From Caldithrix sp. (GTDB taxonomy: Bacteria; Zhuqueibacterota; Zhuqueibacteria; Oceanimicrobiales; Oceanimicrobiaceae), in assembly GCA_004356825.1 (NCBI GenBank), contig SMXC01000167.1, positions 1-41,726 on the forward strand: DNA of 41,726 nucleotides, in the 5' to 3' direction. The notes under the pieces were generated by a model. The model did no database searches. It saw only the letters and a list, made by a program, of their open reading frames with translations, and had not been told where the DNA came from. How positions within the stretch are numbered: position 1 is the stretch's first letter; the number at the start of each line of letters is the position of its first letter. Both the position numbers and the translations under genes were made by a program. Positions 7,166-16,378 of the stretch are shown one piece after another.

Positions 7166-9802
7166 GTGTCCAAATCCGAGTCAATAAAAATGACACCTAT
7201 GATGGAACAGTATCTTTCCATCAAAGCCAAACATCAGGATTCAATTCTGTTTTTCCGGATGGGGGATTTCTATGAGTTATTTTTTGACGACGCCAAAACC
7301 GCCTCTGAGGTCCTCGGACTGACCCTGACATCTCGGTCGCACGGAAAAAAATCAGCCGGCGTGCCCCTCGCGGGTTTTCCGCACCACAGCCTCGATACTT
7401 ACTTATCCAAAATGATTAAAGCGGGATTCCGGGTTGCAATTTGTGAGCAGCTTGAGGACCCCAAGACAACCAAAACCATTGTCAAGCGCGATGTCACCGA
7501 AATAATTACACCCGGCACGGTTCTCACAGATGATTTGCTTGACAGCAAACGGAATAATTTTCTGTGTTCGCTTTATTTTAAAAAGGAAACCTGCGGCCTG
7601 GCATTGGTCGATATTTCTACCGGCGAATTTGCCGTTGACGAAATGCCGAGGGAACAGTTTGTCGAAGAAATAAATCGAACCTCACCGGCGGAGATTTTAG
7701 TTTCAGAGGAGCAAGCTGCGTTTGTGGAAGGCAAATTGGGTACCGTTGAGAAATACTTTTTTACAAAACGGGAGGAGTGGATTTTTTCACGGGATTATGG
7801 CTACGAAACCTTGATCTCTCATTTCGGGACACTCTCTTTGAAAGGGTTCGGCTGCGAGGATCTTGACGCGGGAATATGTGCGGCGGGCGCTGCGTTCCAT
7901 TATTTAAAAGAAGTTCAAAAGTCTAAATTGCTGCATATCAGTCGAATCCAGCGTCAGCCCGTAAACCAATTTGTCGGCATTGACAGCGATACCAGGAGAA
8001 ATCTTGAGCTGATTAAATCGATGCGAAGTGGAACCAGTCAGGGAACTTTGATTTCAACTATCGATAGAACCAAAACGGCAATGGGGGGCCGCAAGGTGGT
8101 GCAGTGGATGCTGAGGCCGCTGCTGAATCCAAACAAAGTCCTGAAACGATTAGATGCTGTCGAGGAACTATTGAAATCCAGCAGGCTGCTGAACGAGGTT
8201 CGTGAAATCCTCGCACGCATTGGCGATCTTGAAAGATTTGTCTCGAAGATCATTACCAACCGTGCTACTGCGCGGGATTTAAATTCTTTAAAAAATTCTT
8301 TAAAGACATTTCCTGAATTAAAAGAAAGTCTGGGCAAAGTTGAGTCAGCGGATCTGGTTTCGGTTCGGAATAAAATCGATAATTTAGAGAACCTGGTTGT
8401 GGAAATTGAAAAGGCTATTGTCGATGACCCGCCGCTGGCGGTTACTGAAGGCGGCATCATCAAACGCGGGTACAATAAAGAGCTTGATGACCTGAGGGAC
8501 ATTTCATATTCTGGCAAAGATTGGATTGCCCGGCTGCAAACCCAGGAGCGTGAAAAGACCGGCATTCCATCTTTGAAAGTAAGCTTCAATAAAGTTTTCG
8601 GATATTACATTGAAGTTACCAAAGCGAATTTTTCAAAAGTCCCTGATTACTACACCCGCAAGCAGACCCTGGTCAATGCCGAAAGATTCATCATACCGGA
8701 TTTAAAGGCGTATGAAGAAAAAATCTTGGATGCCGAGGACAAAATTGTCACCATCGAGTATGAGCTCTTTGATAAAATTCGCAAAATGGCTGCTATGCAA
8801 GCTATAATAATCCAGGAAAACGCCAAGTTGATTAGTACACTGGATTGTTATGCCGGCTTTGCACAACTGGCGGTCGAAAATAATTATGTTCGTCCCGAAA
8901 TCAACAACGGTTCAAAAATCTCGATTAAAGAAGGTCGCCACCCTGTCGTGGAAAAACTGCTGCCTTATGGGGAATCTTTTATTCCCAATGATTCCCAGCT
9001 GGATACCCAGAAAGAGCAAATTATTATCCTGACCGGGCCCAACATGGCGGGGAAGTCAACATATCTGCGACAGGTGGGTCTGATTGTACTGCTGGCGCAA
9101 ATTGGGTCTTTCGTACCCGCGAAAGAAGCAAAGATTGGAGTGGTGGATAAAATTTTTACAAGGGTCGGTGCCTCGGATAATTTGGCAGGCGGTGAAAGCA
9201 CCTTCCTTGTGGAGATGAATGAAACCGCGAATATTTTAAACAACGCCACGCCAAAGAGCCTGATTCTACTCGATGAAATCGGCCGTGGCACCAGCACTTT
9301 TGACGGTCTTTCGATTGCCTGGGCAGTGGCCGAGTACCTTCATAATTCACCCCAGGTCGCTGCTAAAAGCATTTTTGCAACCCATTATCACGAGTTGACC
9401 GAGCTCGCTTTGATCTTAAAAAGAGTAAGAAATTACAATGTCGTGGTTAAGGAATGGGGAGAAAACGTCGTTTTTCTAAGAAAGATCGAAGAAGGCGCCT
9501 GCGACCACAGTTACGGCATTCAAGTGGCCAAATTAGCCGGTCTTCCGAACTCATTGCTGAACCGGGCAAAAGAAATTCTCTCCAATCTTGAAGCGGAAGA
9601 ATTGACCGCAAACAATCTGCCGAAATTGGCTGTCAGTAAAAATGGTCACTTGAAAAAGGAAGCTGAGCAATTAGATATTTTTGAAAAACAGGAACAGGTC
9701 ATTCGCACTGAAATCCAAAACTTGAAGTTAGACGAAATGACGCCTTTGCAGGCTTTAAATAAATTAAATGAGTTGAAAAGTACGGTTGAGAAGGCGAATT
9801 GA
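7166..9802 (+). CDS. mutS: DNA mismatch repair protein MutS
   Basis: MutS recognises mismatches and small loops and starts repair through ATP-driven clamp sliding and MutL recruitment. The 878-aa protein starts with GTG, and its early TPMMEQYL matches the family N-terminus. The mismatch-contacting F-x-E motif is in GDFYELFFDD. The ATPase domain carries Walker A GPNMAGKST (about 624), the Walker B/signature DEIGRGTSTFDG and the ATHYHELTEL switch. The C-terminus includes the dimerisation helices (MTPLQALNKLNELK). No mutL is in the window. The ribosome site is weak, and the 310-base region upstream holds the divergent rpsT promoter. Confidence 0.97.
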   Translation: MSKSESIKMTPMMEQYLSIKAKHQDSILFFRMGDFYELFFDDAKTASEVLGLTLTSRSHGKKSAGVPLAGFPHHSLDTYLSKMIKAGFRVAICEQLEDPKTTKTIVKRDVTEIITPGTVLTDDLLDSKRNNFLCSLYFKKETCGLALVDISTGEFAVDEMPREQFVEEINRTSPAEILVSEEQAAFVEGKLGTVEKYFFTKREEWIFSRDYGYETLISHFGTLSLKGFGCEDLDAGICAAGAAFHYLKEVQKSKLLHISRIQRQPVNQFVGIDSDTRRNLELIKSMRSGTSQGTLISTIDRTKTAMGGRKVVQWMLRPLLNPNKVLKRLDAVEELLKSSRLLNEVREILARIGDLERFVSKIITNRATARDLNSLKNSLKTFPELKESLGKVESADLVSVRNKIDNLENLVVEIEKAIVDDPPLAVTEGGIIKRGYNKELDDLRDISYSGKDWIARLQTQEREKTGIPSLKVSFNKVFGYYIEVTKANFSKVPDYYTRKQTLVNAERFIIPDLKAYEEKILDAEDKIVTIEYELFDKIRKMAAMQAIIIQENAKLISTLDCYAGFAQLAVENNYVRPEINNGSKISIKEGRHPVVEKLLPYGESFIPNDSQLDTQKEQIIILTGPNMAGKSTYLRQVGLIVLLAQIGSFVPAKEAKIGVVDKIFTRVGASDNLAGGESTFLVEMNETANILNNATPKSLILLDEIGRGTSTFDGLSIAWAVAEYLHNSPQVAAKSIFATHYHELTELALILKRVRNYNVVVKEWGENVVFLRKIEEGACDHSYGIQVAKLAGLPNSLLNRAKEILSNLEAEELTANNLPKLAVSKNGHLKKEAEQLDIFEKQEQVIRTEIQNLKLDEMTPLQALNKLNELKSTVEKAN

Positions 9803-9866
9803 ATAAAGGGCACGTATCTTAAAATATTGAATCGAATTCAGATGTTAATTTTAATGAGGTTAGTAG

Positions 9867-10895
9867 ATGTTTAAGTTGAGATTTAAAATCTTGTTCGCCG
9901 CTTTGTTCTTATTATCAGGAAACCTGTGCGCACAGAGTTTATCGAAATATGCCGGTGAGTTCTTGGCGCTTGGTGTGGGAAGCAGATCATTGGGGATGGG
10001 CAGCGCCTATGTAGCAGTTGCCCGGGATGTCTCCGCGGGATATTGGAATCCCGCTGGTCTGGCGTTCATTAACTATCCCGAAATTATGCTGATGCACTCG
10101 AGACAGTTTTCGGGCTTGGTCAACTACGATTATGGCGGTGTTGGATTGCCGGTTGGAAACAGAAGTAGTCTGGGATTCGGTTTAATCCGTCTGGGAGTAG
10201 ACAATATTAAAGAAACCGACATCCCAAATCCGGATCTGGCAGTTGGTGAAATTTTTGTAGACGAAAACGGACAGGTAGTCCGAAATACACCTTTTGAAAA
10301 AGGCAGTTTTGGCGCTACGGACTACGCGTTGTTTTTGACCTATGCGAAGCGACTGGGGGAAAATTTTTCATACGGCGGCAATATCAAGTTGTTGAACCGC
10401 TCGATCGGGGACAATTCGGCCTGGGGCATCGGTTTTGATGTGGGCGTTATTTTTAACCCCGTTTCCAAACTTATCGTTGGCCTGAACCTGCAGGATGTGA
10501 CCTCAACAATGATTGCCTGGGATACAGGCCGCAAGGAGTTGATTACACCATCGTTGCGGACCGGTATTTCTTATCCGATTCAATTTGGGTTTATGGGAGG
10601 ACAAATTCTGCCGGCGATGGATATCCACTTCCGATTTGAGAACAGAAGATCGTCTGCTCAGGGAAATGTCGGACGTATAAGCTATGATCTCAATTTCGGC
10701 TGGGAATATCAGTATCATGATGCTTTTGCAATTCGGCTTGGCTCATCGGAGTTCGCACCATTTACTGCCGGTGTCGGTTTGCATTTACCTAAAATGCAAA
10801 TCGACTATGCTTTTTATCAACACCAGGATTTGAACAACACGCATCGTATTTCAGCAAAAATCACTCTCGAGGAACCAAAATTCAAGCGTAAGTAA
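9867..10895 (+). CDS. PorV/PorQ-like outer-membrane beta-barrel protein (UPF0164-type)
   Basis: The 342-aa product has a signal peptide ending near NLCAQS and then the family's opening pattern: GSRSLGMGSAYVAVARDVSAGYWNPAGLAF. The rest is a string of amphipathic strands typical of a FadL/PorV-type barrel. In Bacteroidota, PorV escorts type IX secretion substrates to the cell surface. In other FCB lineages many paralogues exist with unknown roles, so the T9SS link is an inference helped by the sorting-domain protein at 40330-41487. It stands alone between mutS and the yicC promoter. A related but diverged protein is encoded at 19475-20503. Confidence 0.8.
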   Translation: MFKLRFKILFAALFLLSGNLCAQSLSKYAGEFLALGVGSRSLGMGSAYVAVARDVSAGYWNPAGLAFINYPEIMLMHSRQFSGLVNYDYGGVGLPVGNRSSLGFGLIRLGVDNIKETDIPNPDLAVGEIFVDENGQVVRNTPFEKGSFGATDYALFLTYAKRLGENFSYGGNIKLLNRSIGDNSAWGIGFDVGVIFNPVSKLIVGLNLQDVTSTMIAWDTGRKELITPSLRTGISYPIQFGFMGGQILPAMDIHFRFENRRSSAQGNVGRISYDLNFGWEYQYHDAFAIRLGSSEFAPFTAGVGLHLPKMQIDYAFYQHQDLNNTHRISAKITLEEPKFKRK

Positions 10896-11088
10896 CCTAC
10901 CTTAGAGAGATAACCTTTGAAAAGTTCAGGAAGAAAGAACGATTTTTAATAGAACGTCTGAAAATATTTTAATCGCCTAAACCTCGCTTTCTTTTTAAAT
11001 CCCTTCATAGGTTTTTTTCTGCTTGACGAGGAGGCCTTTTTGTTGTATTTACAAGGGTTTCGCTCACCAAAAAAGTTGAAATTTTATT

Positions 11089-11117
11089 TGACAATTGCAA
11101 AAAATAGTCGTATAATT
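11089..11117 (+). promoter_or_regulatory. Consensus sigma-70-type promoter for the yicC-gmk-rpoZ cluster
   Basis: TTGACA (11089-11094), a 17-base spacer and TATAAT (11112-11117) form a perfect consensus. The predicted start site is about 100 bases upstream of the yicC ATG, leaving an AT-rich leader. The 330-base gap from 10896 holds nothing else that I can support as a gene. Confidence 0.88.
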
Positions 11118-11226
11118 TAACTCAATTTGTGTGTTCTAACTCAATGTATTTTAAATTTTTACAAATTGCACATTTCGATACCATTTTGCGAAAAATACAA
11201 ATGGGCTGGGAGTTTAAAATAGATTC

Positions 11227-12105
11227 ATGATTGCAAGTATGACGGGGTTTGGCCGTGGCGAATCAAAACATAATGGTATGGTTGTATCTGCGGAAATTCG
11301 TTCATTGAATCATCGTTTTCTGGATGTTGAGCTTCATTTGCCGAAAAGCTTATGTGCCTTCGAGAGAGAGCTGAAAGGAATCATTAGTTCCGGATTGTCG
11401 CGCGGTAAAGTGAATGCAACAATAATGATTAAGGGCGAAGAAATCGCTTCGGCAGGGTTGACCATTGATAAAAAGTTAGCAACAACCTATATCAAACTAC
11501 TAAATGAACTCAAAGATGACCTGAAGATTGATGATTCCATAAAACTGGAACAATTGCTGAATTTCCCTGACATTATTACGGTTGACACCTCAAAGGAATT
11601 GGATGAAACCGTTTGGGCAGCTGTGAAAACAGCCATTGAATTGGCGATGGTCGACTTAAAGGATATGCGCCTCAAAGAAGGCTTGGAAATCAACAATGAT
11701 TTGGAGTCTCGGGTTGCCGCGATTGAAGACAAGATCGTTACAATCGAAAGTAGTTCAAAAGAAAAGTCTAAAGAAGAATTTGAGAAGTTAAAAAAGAGAG
11801 TTGAGGAGTTGGCGAGTTCCGAAATCATTAATGAAGGCCGCCTGGAAATGGAGATTGCCCTTATTGCTGAAAAAGTCGATACAACGGAGGAATGTATTCG
11901 TTTTAAAAGCCACAATAAGCTGTTCTTAGAATTGCTCAAAAACGGAAAGTCCGAGGGACGTAAACTAAATTTTCTCGTTCAGGAAATGCATCGGGAAGCG
12001 AATACAATCGGCTCTAAAGCCAACGATGCATCCATTGCCCATTTGGTGGTTGGAATCAAGGAGGAAGTGGAAAAATTACGCGAGCAAATCCAAAATATTG
12101 AATAA
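11227..12105 (+). CDS. yicC: YicC/YloC family endoribonuclease
   Basis: The 292-aa protein shows the family hallmarks: the N-terminal IASMTGFGRG, SLNHRFLDVELHLP and the C-terminal GRKLNFLVQEMHREANTIGSKA. Characterised members are RNA endonucleases linked to mRNA or small-RNA turnover in stationary phase. The middle is a long coiled-coil-like helix (KSKEEFEKLKKRVEEL). It is first in the cluster behind a consensus promoter, and gmk begins 9 bases after its stop, a pairing common across bacteria. Confidence 0.93.
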   Translation: MIASMTGFGRGESKHNGMVVSAEIRSLNHRFLDVELHLPKSLCAFERELKGIISSGLSRGKVNATIMIKGEEIASAGLTIDKKLATTYIKLLNELKDDLKIDDSIKLEQLLNFPDIITVDTSKELDETVWAAVKTAIELAMVDLKDMRLKEGLEINNDLESRVAAIEDKIVTIESSSKEKSKEEFEKLKKRVEELASSEIINEGRLEMEIALIAEKVDTTEECIRFKSHNKLFLELLKNGKSEGRKLNFLVQEMHREANTIGSKANDASIAHLVVGIKEEVEKLREQIQNIE

Positions 12106-12114
12106 ATTACATCT

Positions 12115-12690
12115 ATGGGAAGAAAAGGCCTTCTGGTTGTCATCTCTGCACCGTCCGGCGGTGGGAAAACGACAGTGATCCGGAGGGTTCTTGCATCGGG
12201 AAACGATAATTTTACTTATTCCATTTCGGCGACTACTCGCCGGCTTCGTGCTGGCGAAGTTGATGGTCAGGATTATCACTTTTTAAGCCTTGAAGAATTT
12301 AACCACAAAAAGGAAAAGGGTGAATTTGTGGAATGGGCAGAAGTCCATGGTAACTACTACGCTACCCCCAGAACACCGATTCAAAAATGGCTTAACGAAG
12401 GCAGGACAGTCTTGCTGGATTTGGATGTAAACGGTGGATTGGAAGTAAAAAAAGATTTCAAAGATTCTGCTCTTTTGATTTTTATTAAACCGCCCTCGGT
12501 CGAAAGCCTGGTGCACCGGCTCAAGGGTAGGAAGACCGAAACTCAAGCTGAAATTGATAAGCGGCTGACGCGGGTTCCTGAAGAGATGTCCAAATCACAT
12601 CAGTACCAATATAGAATTTTAAATGAGGATTTAGATATTACTACAACTGAAGTATTAAAAGTAATTAAAAACCATAATCATCGAGACTAA
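12115..12690 (+). CDS. gmk: Guanylate kinase
   Basis: It phosphorylates GMP to GDP with ATP, feeding GTP and (p)ppGpp pools. The 191-aa length is typical. The P-loop reads SAPSGGGKTT near residue 11, followed by ATTRRLRAGEVDGQDYHFL (the GMP-binding segment), GNYYATP, and the lid/arginine region KGRKTETQAEIDKRL. It sits between yicC and rpoZ in the same transcript. A ppGpp synthetase (16379-18568) lies in the same co-directional run. Confidence 0.96.
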   Translation: MGRKGLLVVISAPSGGGKTTVIRRVLASGNDNFTYSISATTRRLRAGEVDGQDYHFLSLEEFNHKKEKGEFVEWAEVHGNYYATPRTPIQKWLNEGRTVLLDLDVNGGLEVKKDFKDSALLIFIKPPSVESLVHRLKGRKTETQAEIDKRLTRVPEEMSKSHQYQYRILNEDLDITTTEVLKVIKNHNHRD

Positions 12691-12703
12691 CTGGAGTAAT
12701 TGC

Positions 12704-13009
12704 ATGATCAAAACACTTCCCATTCACAAATTTGACGATATGGCTGATAACATTTATGAAGCCATAATTGTCTTGTCAAAACGAGCTCGTCAAATTAATG
12801 ATTTACAAAAACAAGAATTAAGTCGAGGCCGGGAATATGATGACGAATACGATGATTACCGTGATGAGGAAATCATCGAGGATCCGAGTGAGACAAAATA
12901 TGTGAAGCTTCCCAAACCCGCTTCAGTTGCTTTGGAAGATTTCTTTGCTAAAAGAGTCAAATATGAATATCGTGAAAAGTCGGATGAAAATGAGCAGACA
13001 GAATCCTGA
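12704..13009 (+). CDS. rpoZ: DNA-directed RNA polymerase omega subunit
   Basis: The 101-aa protein has the omega core DNIYEAIIVLSKRARQIN at about residues 15-32, which latches onto the beta-prime subunit and helps RNA polymerase assembly. The segment after it (EYDDEYDDYRDEE) is strongly acidic, longer than in E. coli and typical of the diverged omegas of FCB bacteria. The canonical gmk-rpoZ-coaBC order supports the call. A GGAG ribosome site lies just before the ATG. Confidence 0.88.
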   Translation: MIKTLPIHKFDDMADNIYEAIIVLSKRARQINDLQKQELSRGREYDDEYDDYRDEEIIEDPSETKYVKLPKPASVALEDFFAKRVKYEYREKSDENEQTES

Positions 13010-13014
13010 TTTTA

Positions 13015-14244
13015 ATGAAGTTGGCAACTAAAAAAATTGCCATTGGCGTAACTGGAGGAATCGCGGCCTACAAGTCGTTTGAGCTGATTCGTGAGCTAAA
13101 AAAATCCGGCGCCGAAGTGCGGGTTGCAATGACCGATTCAGCGCGAAAATTTGTGACGAATTTGACGCTGGCAACGCTTTCCGAGAACCCGGTTTTGGAC
13201 TCTCTTTTTGAAGGAAACGAAAAGTTGGGTACGGTTCATATCGATTTGGCGCGTTGGTGTGACGTTTTTGTGATTTGTCCTGCGACGGCGAACATCATCG
13301 CCAAAGCCGCGGCTGGTCTTGCCGATGATGTTATTACGACTTCTATTTTAGCGACTCAGGCGAAAGTTATTTTCTGTCCAGCCATGAACTCAGTGATGTG
13401 GGAGAAACCAATTGTGCAGCAGAATATTACCAGGCTAAAAGAGCTTGGCTGCGATTTCGTCGATCCGGAATGGGGCAAACTTGCCACCAAAGCAGAAGGT
13501 GAAGGGTGGGGACGTTTGGCCTCCATCGAAAGTATTGTGCAAAAGTTGGAATTTACGCTTCTGGCTACAAGCGAATTGGTTGGCAAAAAAGTTCTGGTGA
13601 CTGCCGGGCCAACCAGGGAGCGCATTGATCCGGTTCGATTTATCACAAATTATTCGTCTGGTAAAATGGGATTTGCTTTGGCTGAAGCGGCTAAATTAAA
13701 AGGTGCTGATGTCGTTTTGATTTCCGGTCCGAATAATCTTAATAAACCGCAAGGGCTAAAATATGTCGAAGTGGAAACGGTTGAAGAACTGAGAAAAGCA
13801 GTTGAGGCTGAATATGAAGAGGCGGATATCCTTTTAATGTCAGCCGCAGTTTCTGATTATCAGACAAAAAAGGCCTCTGCTAAGAAAATAAAAAAGACCT
13901 CTGCTGAAATCACATTGCAATTAAAAAGATCCCCTGATATTCTGGCGCTTCTGGGAAAGAAAAAAGCCGATTGTATTCATATTGGGTTTGCCCTCGAAAC
14001 GGAAAATGGCGTCGAAAATGCAACTGAGAAGCTTAATACAAAGAATCTGGATCTGATTGTTTTGAACAATCCTCTTGAGCCCGGCGCTGCATTCGGAGGA
14101 GACACCAATATTGTCTCAATTATCAATAAAGATAAGCAGGTTGAGACCTTTACAAAACTGCCGAAAAACAGGGTTGCGGAGATCATTTTAAATAAAGCGG
14201 TCGAAATTTTACAGGATCGCAATCGCCAAGTGATTGCAGTTTAA
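13015..14244 (+). CDS. coaBC: Bifunctional phosphopantothenoylcysteine decarboxylase / phosphopantothenate-cysteine ligase
   Basis: Two consecutive steps of coenzyme A synthesis are fused in one 409-aa protein. The N-terminal FMN-dependent CoaC half (1-190) has GVTGGIAAYKS, the catalytic His region GTVHIDLARW and the CPAMNSVMW clamp. The C-terminal CoaB half has AGPTRERIDPVRFITNYSSGKMG, the CTP/phosphopantothenate site, and a KR(S)PDIL lysine loop. It starts 5 bases after rpoZ. CoA supply matches the fatty-acid cluster farther along, though the two are not linked transcriptionally. Confidence 0.95.
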   Translation: MKLATKKIAIGVTGGIAAYKSFELIRELKKSGAEVRVAMTDSARKFVTNLTLATLSENPVLDSLFEGNEKLGTVHIDLARWCDVFVICPATANIIAKAAAGLADDVITTSILATQAKVIFCPAMNSVMWEKPIVQQNITRLKELGCDFVDPEWGKLATKAEGEGWGRLASIESIVQKLEFTLLATSELVGKKVLVTAGPTRERIDPVRFITNYSSGKMGFALAEAAKLKGADVVLISGPNNLNKPQGLKYVEVETVEELRKAVEAEYEEADILLMSAAVSDYQTKKASAKKIKKTSAEITLQLKRSPDILALLGKKKADCIHIGFALETENGVENATEKLNTKNLDLIVLNNPLEPGAAFGGDTNIVSIINKDKQVETFTKLPKNRVAEIILNKAVEILQDRNRQVIAV

Positions 14245-14259
14245 TCCCCCAGGGACCCT

Positions 14260-14973
14260 ATGCTAAACCAGGAATCCAAAATAGAATTAACCAAAGAATA
14301 CTTTATTCAACAGAGTGAATTATACGGTAAAGAATTTTATGCAGATGTAGATTTCTCTTTTGCGGCAAAAAGCGCTGGGCCAGAAACGCTGAGTGAATTT
14401 AATCTTAAAATTCAGAATTGTCAGGATTGTCCGCTGTCGAAATCGAGAACCCAGGTGGTATTTGGTTCGGGTAATCCGCGGGCAAAACTGATGTGCGTTG
14501 GGGAAGCCCCTGGTTACGAAGAGGATAAACAAGGCAAGCCTTTCGTGGGCGCTGCCGGTCAGCTTCTCGATAAGATCTTGGCTGCAATCGGATTTAACCG
14601 CGAAGAAGTTTATATCGCAAATATCGTTAAATGCCGCCCCCCCGGCAATCGTGACCCTGAACCCAAAGAGGTGGCTGAATGCCTGCCGTTTTTGAAAAAA
14701 CAAATTGCCATGATTCAACCAAAGTGCATTTTGGCTTTAGGGCGTGTGGCCGCTCAGAATCTACTAGCTACGCGGCAGTCCCTCAGTAGTTTGCGCCGGA
14801 CGGTCCAACAATTTGAAAATATCCAGGTAGTTGTTACCTATCACCCGGCGGCGCTTTTAAGAAATCCGCAATGGAAACGCCAAACCTGGGAAGATGTCCA
14901 GACTCTCCGGAAACTCTATGATAAAATCGTTGGCGATAAACCGCCCATTTTGTCGAAAGCCAGCGAGACTTAA
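14260..14973 (+). CDS. Uracil-DNA glycosylase, family 4 (Fe-S)
   Basis: This 237-aa enzyme removes uracil from DNA in base-excision repair. Family-4 hallmarks are the motif GEAPGYEEDKQGKPFVG, the C-terminal HPAALLRNP, and cysteines placed for a 4Fe-4S cluster (CQDC, KCRPP and ECLPF). The first 45 residues are a short variable extension. Family-4 enzymes are common in thermophiles, archaea and FCB bacteria. It lies between coaBC and dnaB with short spacers and is probably co-transcribed. Confidence 0.93.
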   Translation: MLNQESKIELTKEYFIQQSELYGKEFYADVDFSFAAKSAGPETLSEFNLKIQNCQDCPLSKSRTQVVFGSGNPRAKLMCVGEAPGYEEDKQGKPFVGAAGQLLDKILAAIGFNREEVYIANIVKCRPPGNRDPEPKEVAECLPFLKKQIAMIQPKCILALGRVAAQNLLATRQSLSSLRRTVQQFENIQVVVTYHPAALLRNPQWKRQTWEDVQTLRKLYDKIVGDKPPILSKASET

Positions 14974-14989
14974 AATTTTTTACTAACAA

Positions 14990-16375
14990 ATGAATAAGAA
15001 AAAAGAACCCAAAAAGGAAGGCCTTATCGAGCGAATGCCGCCGCAGTCGATCGAAGCGGAAATGGCGGTTTTGGGTTCCATGCTTATCGACAATGAAGCG
15101 GTCAGCAAGGCGATAGAAATTTTGGATGATTCCTCATTTTATCGGATGGCGCATCGAAAAATTTTTCAGGCCGCTGTTATGCTTTTCGAGCAGCAGGGGA
15201 ATGTTGACATGCTGACCGTCTCCAACCAACTGGAAAAGATGGGGTGTTTGGAAGAAGTCGGCAGTGCCTATTTTTTAACGGAATTGGTGAACCAGGTACC
15301 TTCATCAGCAAGTGTCGAGCATTATGCAAAAATAGTTTTAGAAAAATCCTTATTTAGAAAATTAATTGGTATTTCAACCGAGATCGCTTCGGAAGCTTAC
15401 GAAGCCAGAGAGGACGCTGCTGATCTCATTGACAGGGCCGAACAAAAAATCTTCTCCTTGTCCGAACGAAGACTCCGCAAAGGTTTTTTGTCCATCGACC
15501 CGATTTTACACGATACGTTTGAAATTATCGACGGCTACCATAAAAGAAAAGGAAGCGTTACCGGTATCCCAACCGGTTTCAGGGAGTTAGACAAGTTGAC
15601 CTCCGGATTTCAAAATTCCGACTTGATCATTGTGGCAGGTAGACCCTCGATGGGGAAAACGGCGTTTTGTTTAAATATCGCCCGCAATGCGGCTGTAAAG
15701 CACCGGATACCGGTAGGAGTGTTCAGCCTGGAAATGTCAAATACCCAGCTGGCAATGCGCATGTTATGTAGTGAAGCACGAGTAGATTCCCACAAGGTAA
15801 GAACAGGTACATTGCCAAATAAGCAATGGTCGGATTTAAGTAAAGTTGTGGGAAATTTATCCGATGCTCCAATTTATATCGATGATTCGGCCGCTTTGAG
15901 CGTCTTGGAAATCCGCGCGAAGGCAAGGCGTTTAAAAGCTGAAAAAAATGTTGGGCTTTTAATTATCGATTACTTGCAACTTGTCAGGGGTCCAAAGTCC
16001 TCAGAGAGCCGACAGGTCGAGATTTCTATGATTTCCCAATCTTTAAAAGCGCTTGCCAAGGAATTGGAGCTTCCGGTGGTTGCACTTTCGCAATTATCTC
16101 GTGCAGTGGAATCGCGTGGTGGAGACCGAAAACCGATTTTATCCGATCTACGGGAATCCGGCGCAATCGAGCAGGACGCAGATGTTGTCATGTTTATTTA
16201 CCGCCAGGAGGTGTATGGCCCGGTGGAGTTTCCAGGCATTGCCGAGATAATCATAGCTAAGCAGCGAAACGGCCCTACAGGTACGATTGAACTGCACTTT
16301 CATAAAAACTATGTATTGTTTGCTGATTTGGACAAAAATCGTGAAGAATCAGCTGTTGTCGAAGAGGCCTTTTAA
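14990..16375 (+). CDS. dnaB: Replicative DNA helicase DnaB
   Basis: This hexameric 5'-3' helicase drives the replication fork. The 461-aa protein has the N-terminal domain starting PPQSIEAEMAVLGSMLID, a linker, and a RecA-like C-terminal domain with Walker A GRPSMGKTA (about residue 216), Walker B LLIIDYLQLV, and the SDLRESGAIEQDAD motif followed by the arginine finger region. No intein is present, although DnaB is a frequent intein host. The start ATG follows an AT-rich spacer with little ribosome-site signal, and the next gene begins 3 bases after the stop. Confidence 0.97.
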   Translation: MNKKKEPKKEGLIERMPPQSIEAEMAVLGSMLIDNEAVSKAIEILDDSSFYRMAHRKIFQAAVMLFEQQGNVDMLTVSNQLEKMGCLEEVGSAYFLTELVNQVPSSASVEHYAKIVLEKSLFRKLIGISTEIASEAYEAREDAADLIDRAEQKIFSLSERRLRKGFLSIDPILHDTFEIIDGYHKRKGSVTGIPTGFRELDKLTSGFQNSDLIIVAGRPSMGKTAFCLNIARNAAVKHRIPVGVFSLEMSNTQLAMRMLCSEARVDSHKVRTGTLPNKQWSDLSKVVGNLSDAPIYIDDSAALSVLEIRAKARRLKAEKNVGLLIIDYLQLVRGPKSSESRQVEISMISQSLKALAKELELPVVALSQLSRAVESRGGDRKPILSDLRESGAIEQDADVVMFIYRQEVYGPVEFPGIAEIIIAKQRNGPTGTIELHFHKNYVLFADLDKNREESAVVEEAF

Positions 16376-16378
16376 ACA

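Noticed and set aside
9827-9855. Possible promoter TTGAAT-17-TTTAAT before the first PorV-like gene
   Set aside because: The predicted start site would fall within or after the ribosome site, so it is probably chance in AT-rich DNA.
14990-16375. Check for an intein in DnaB
   Set aside because: The Walker A and other common insertion sites are uninterrupted, and the 461-aa length is normal.
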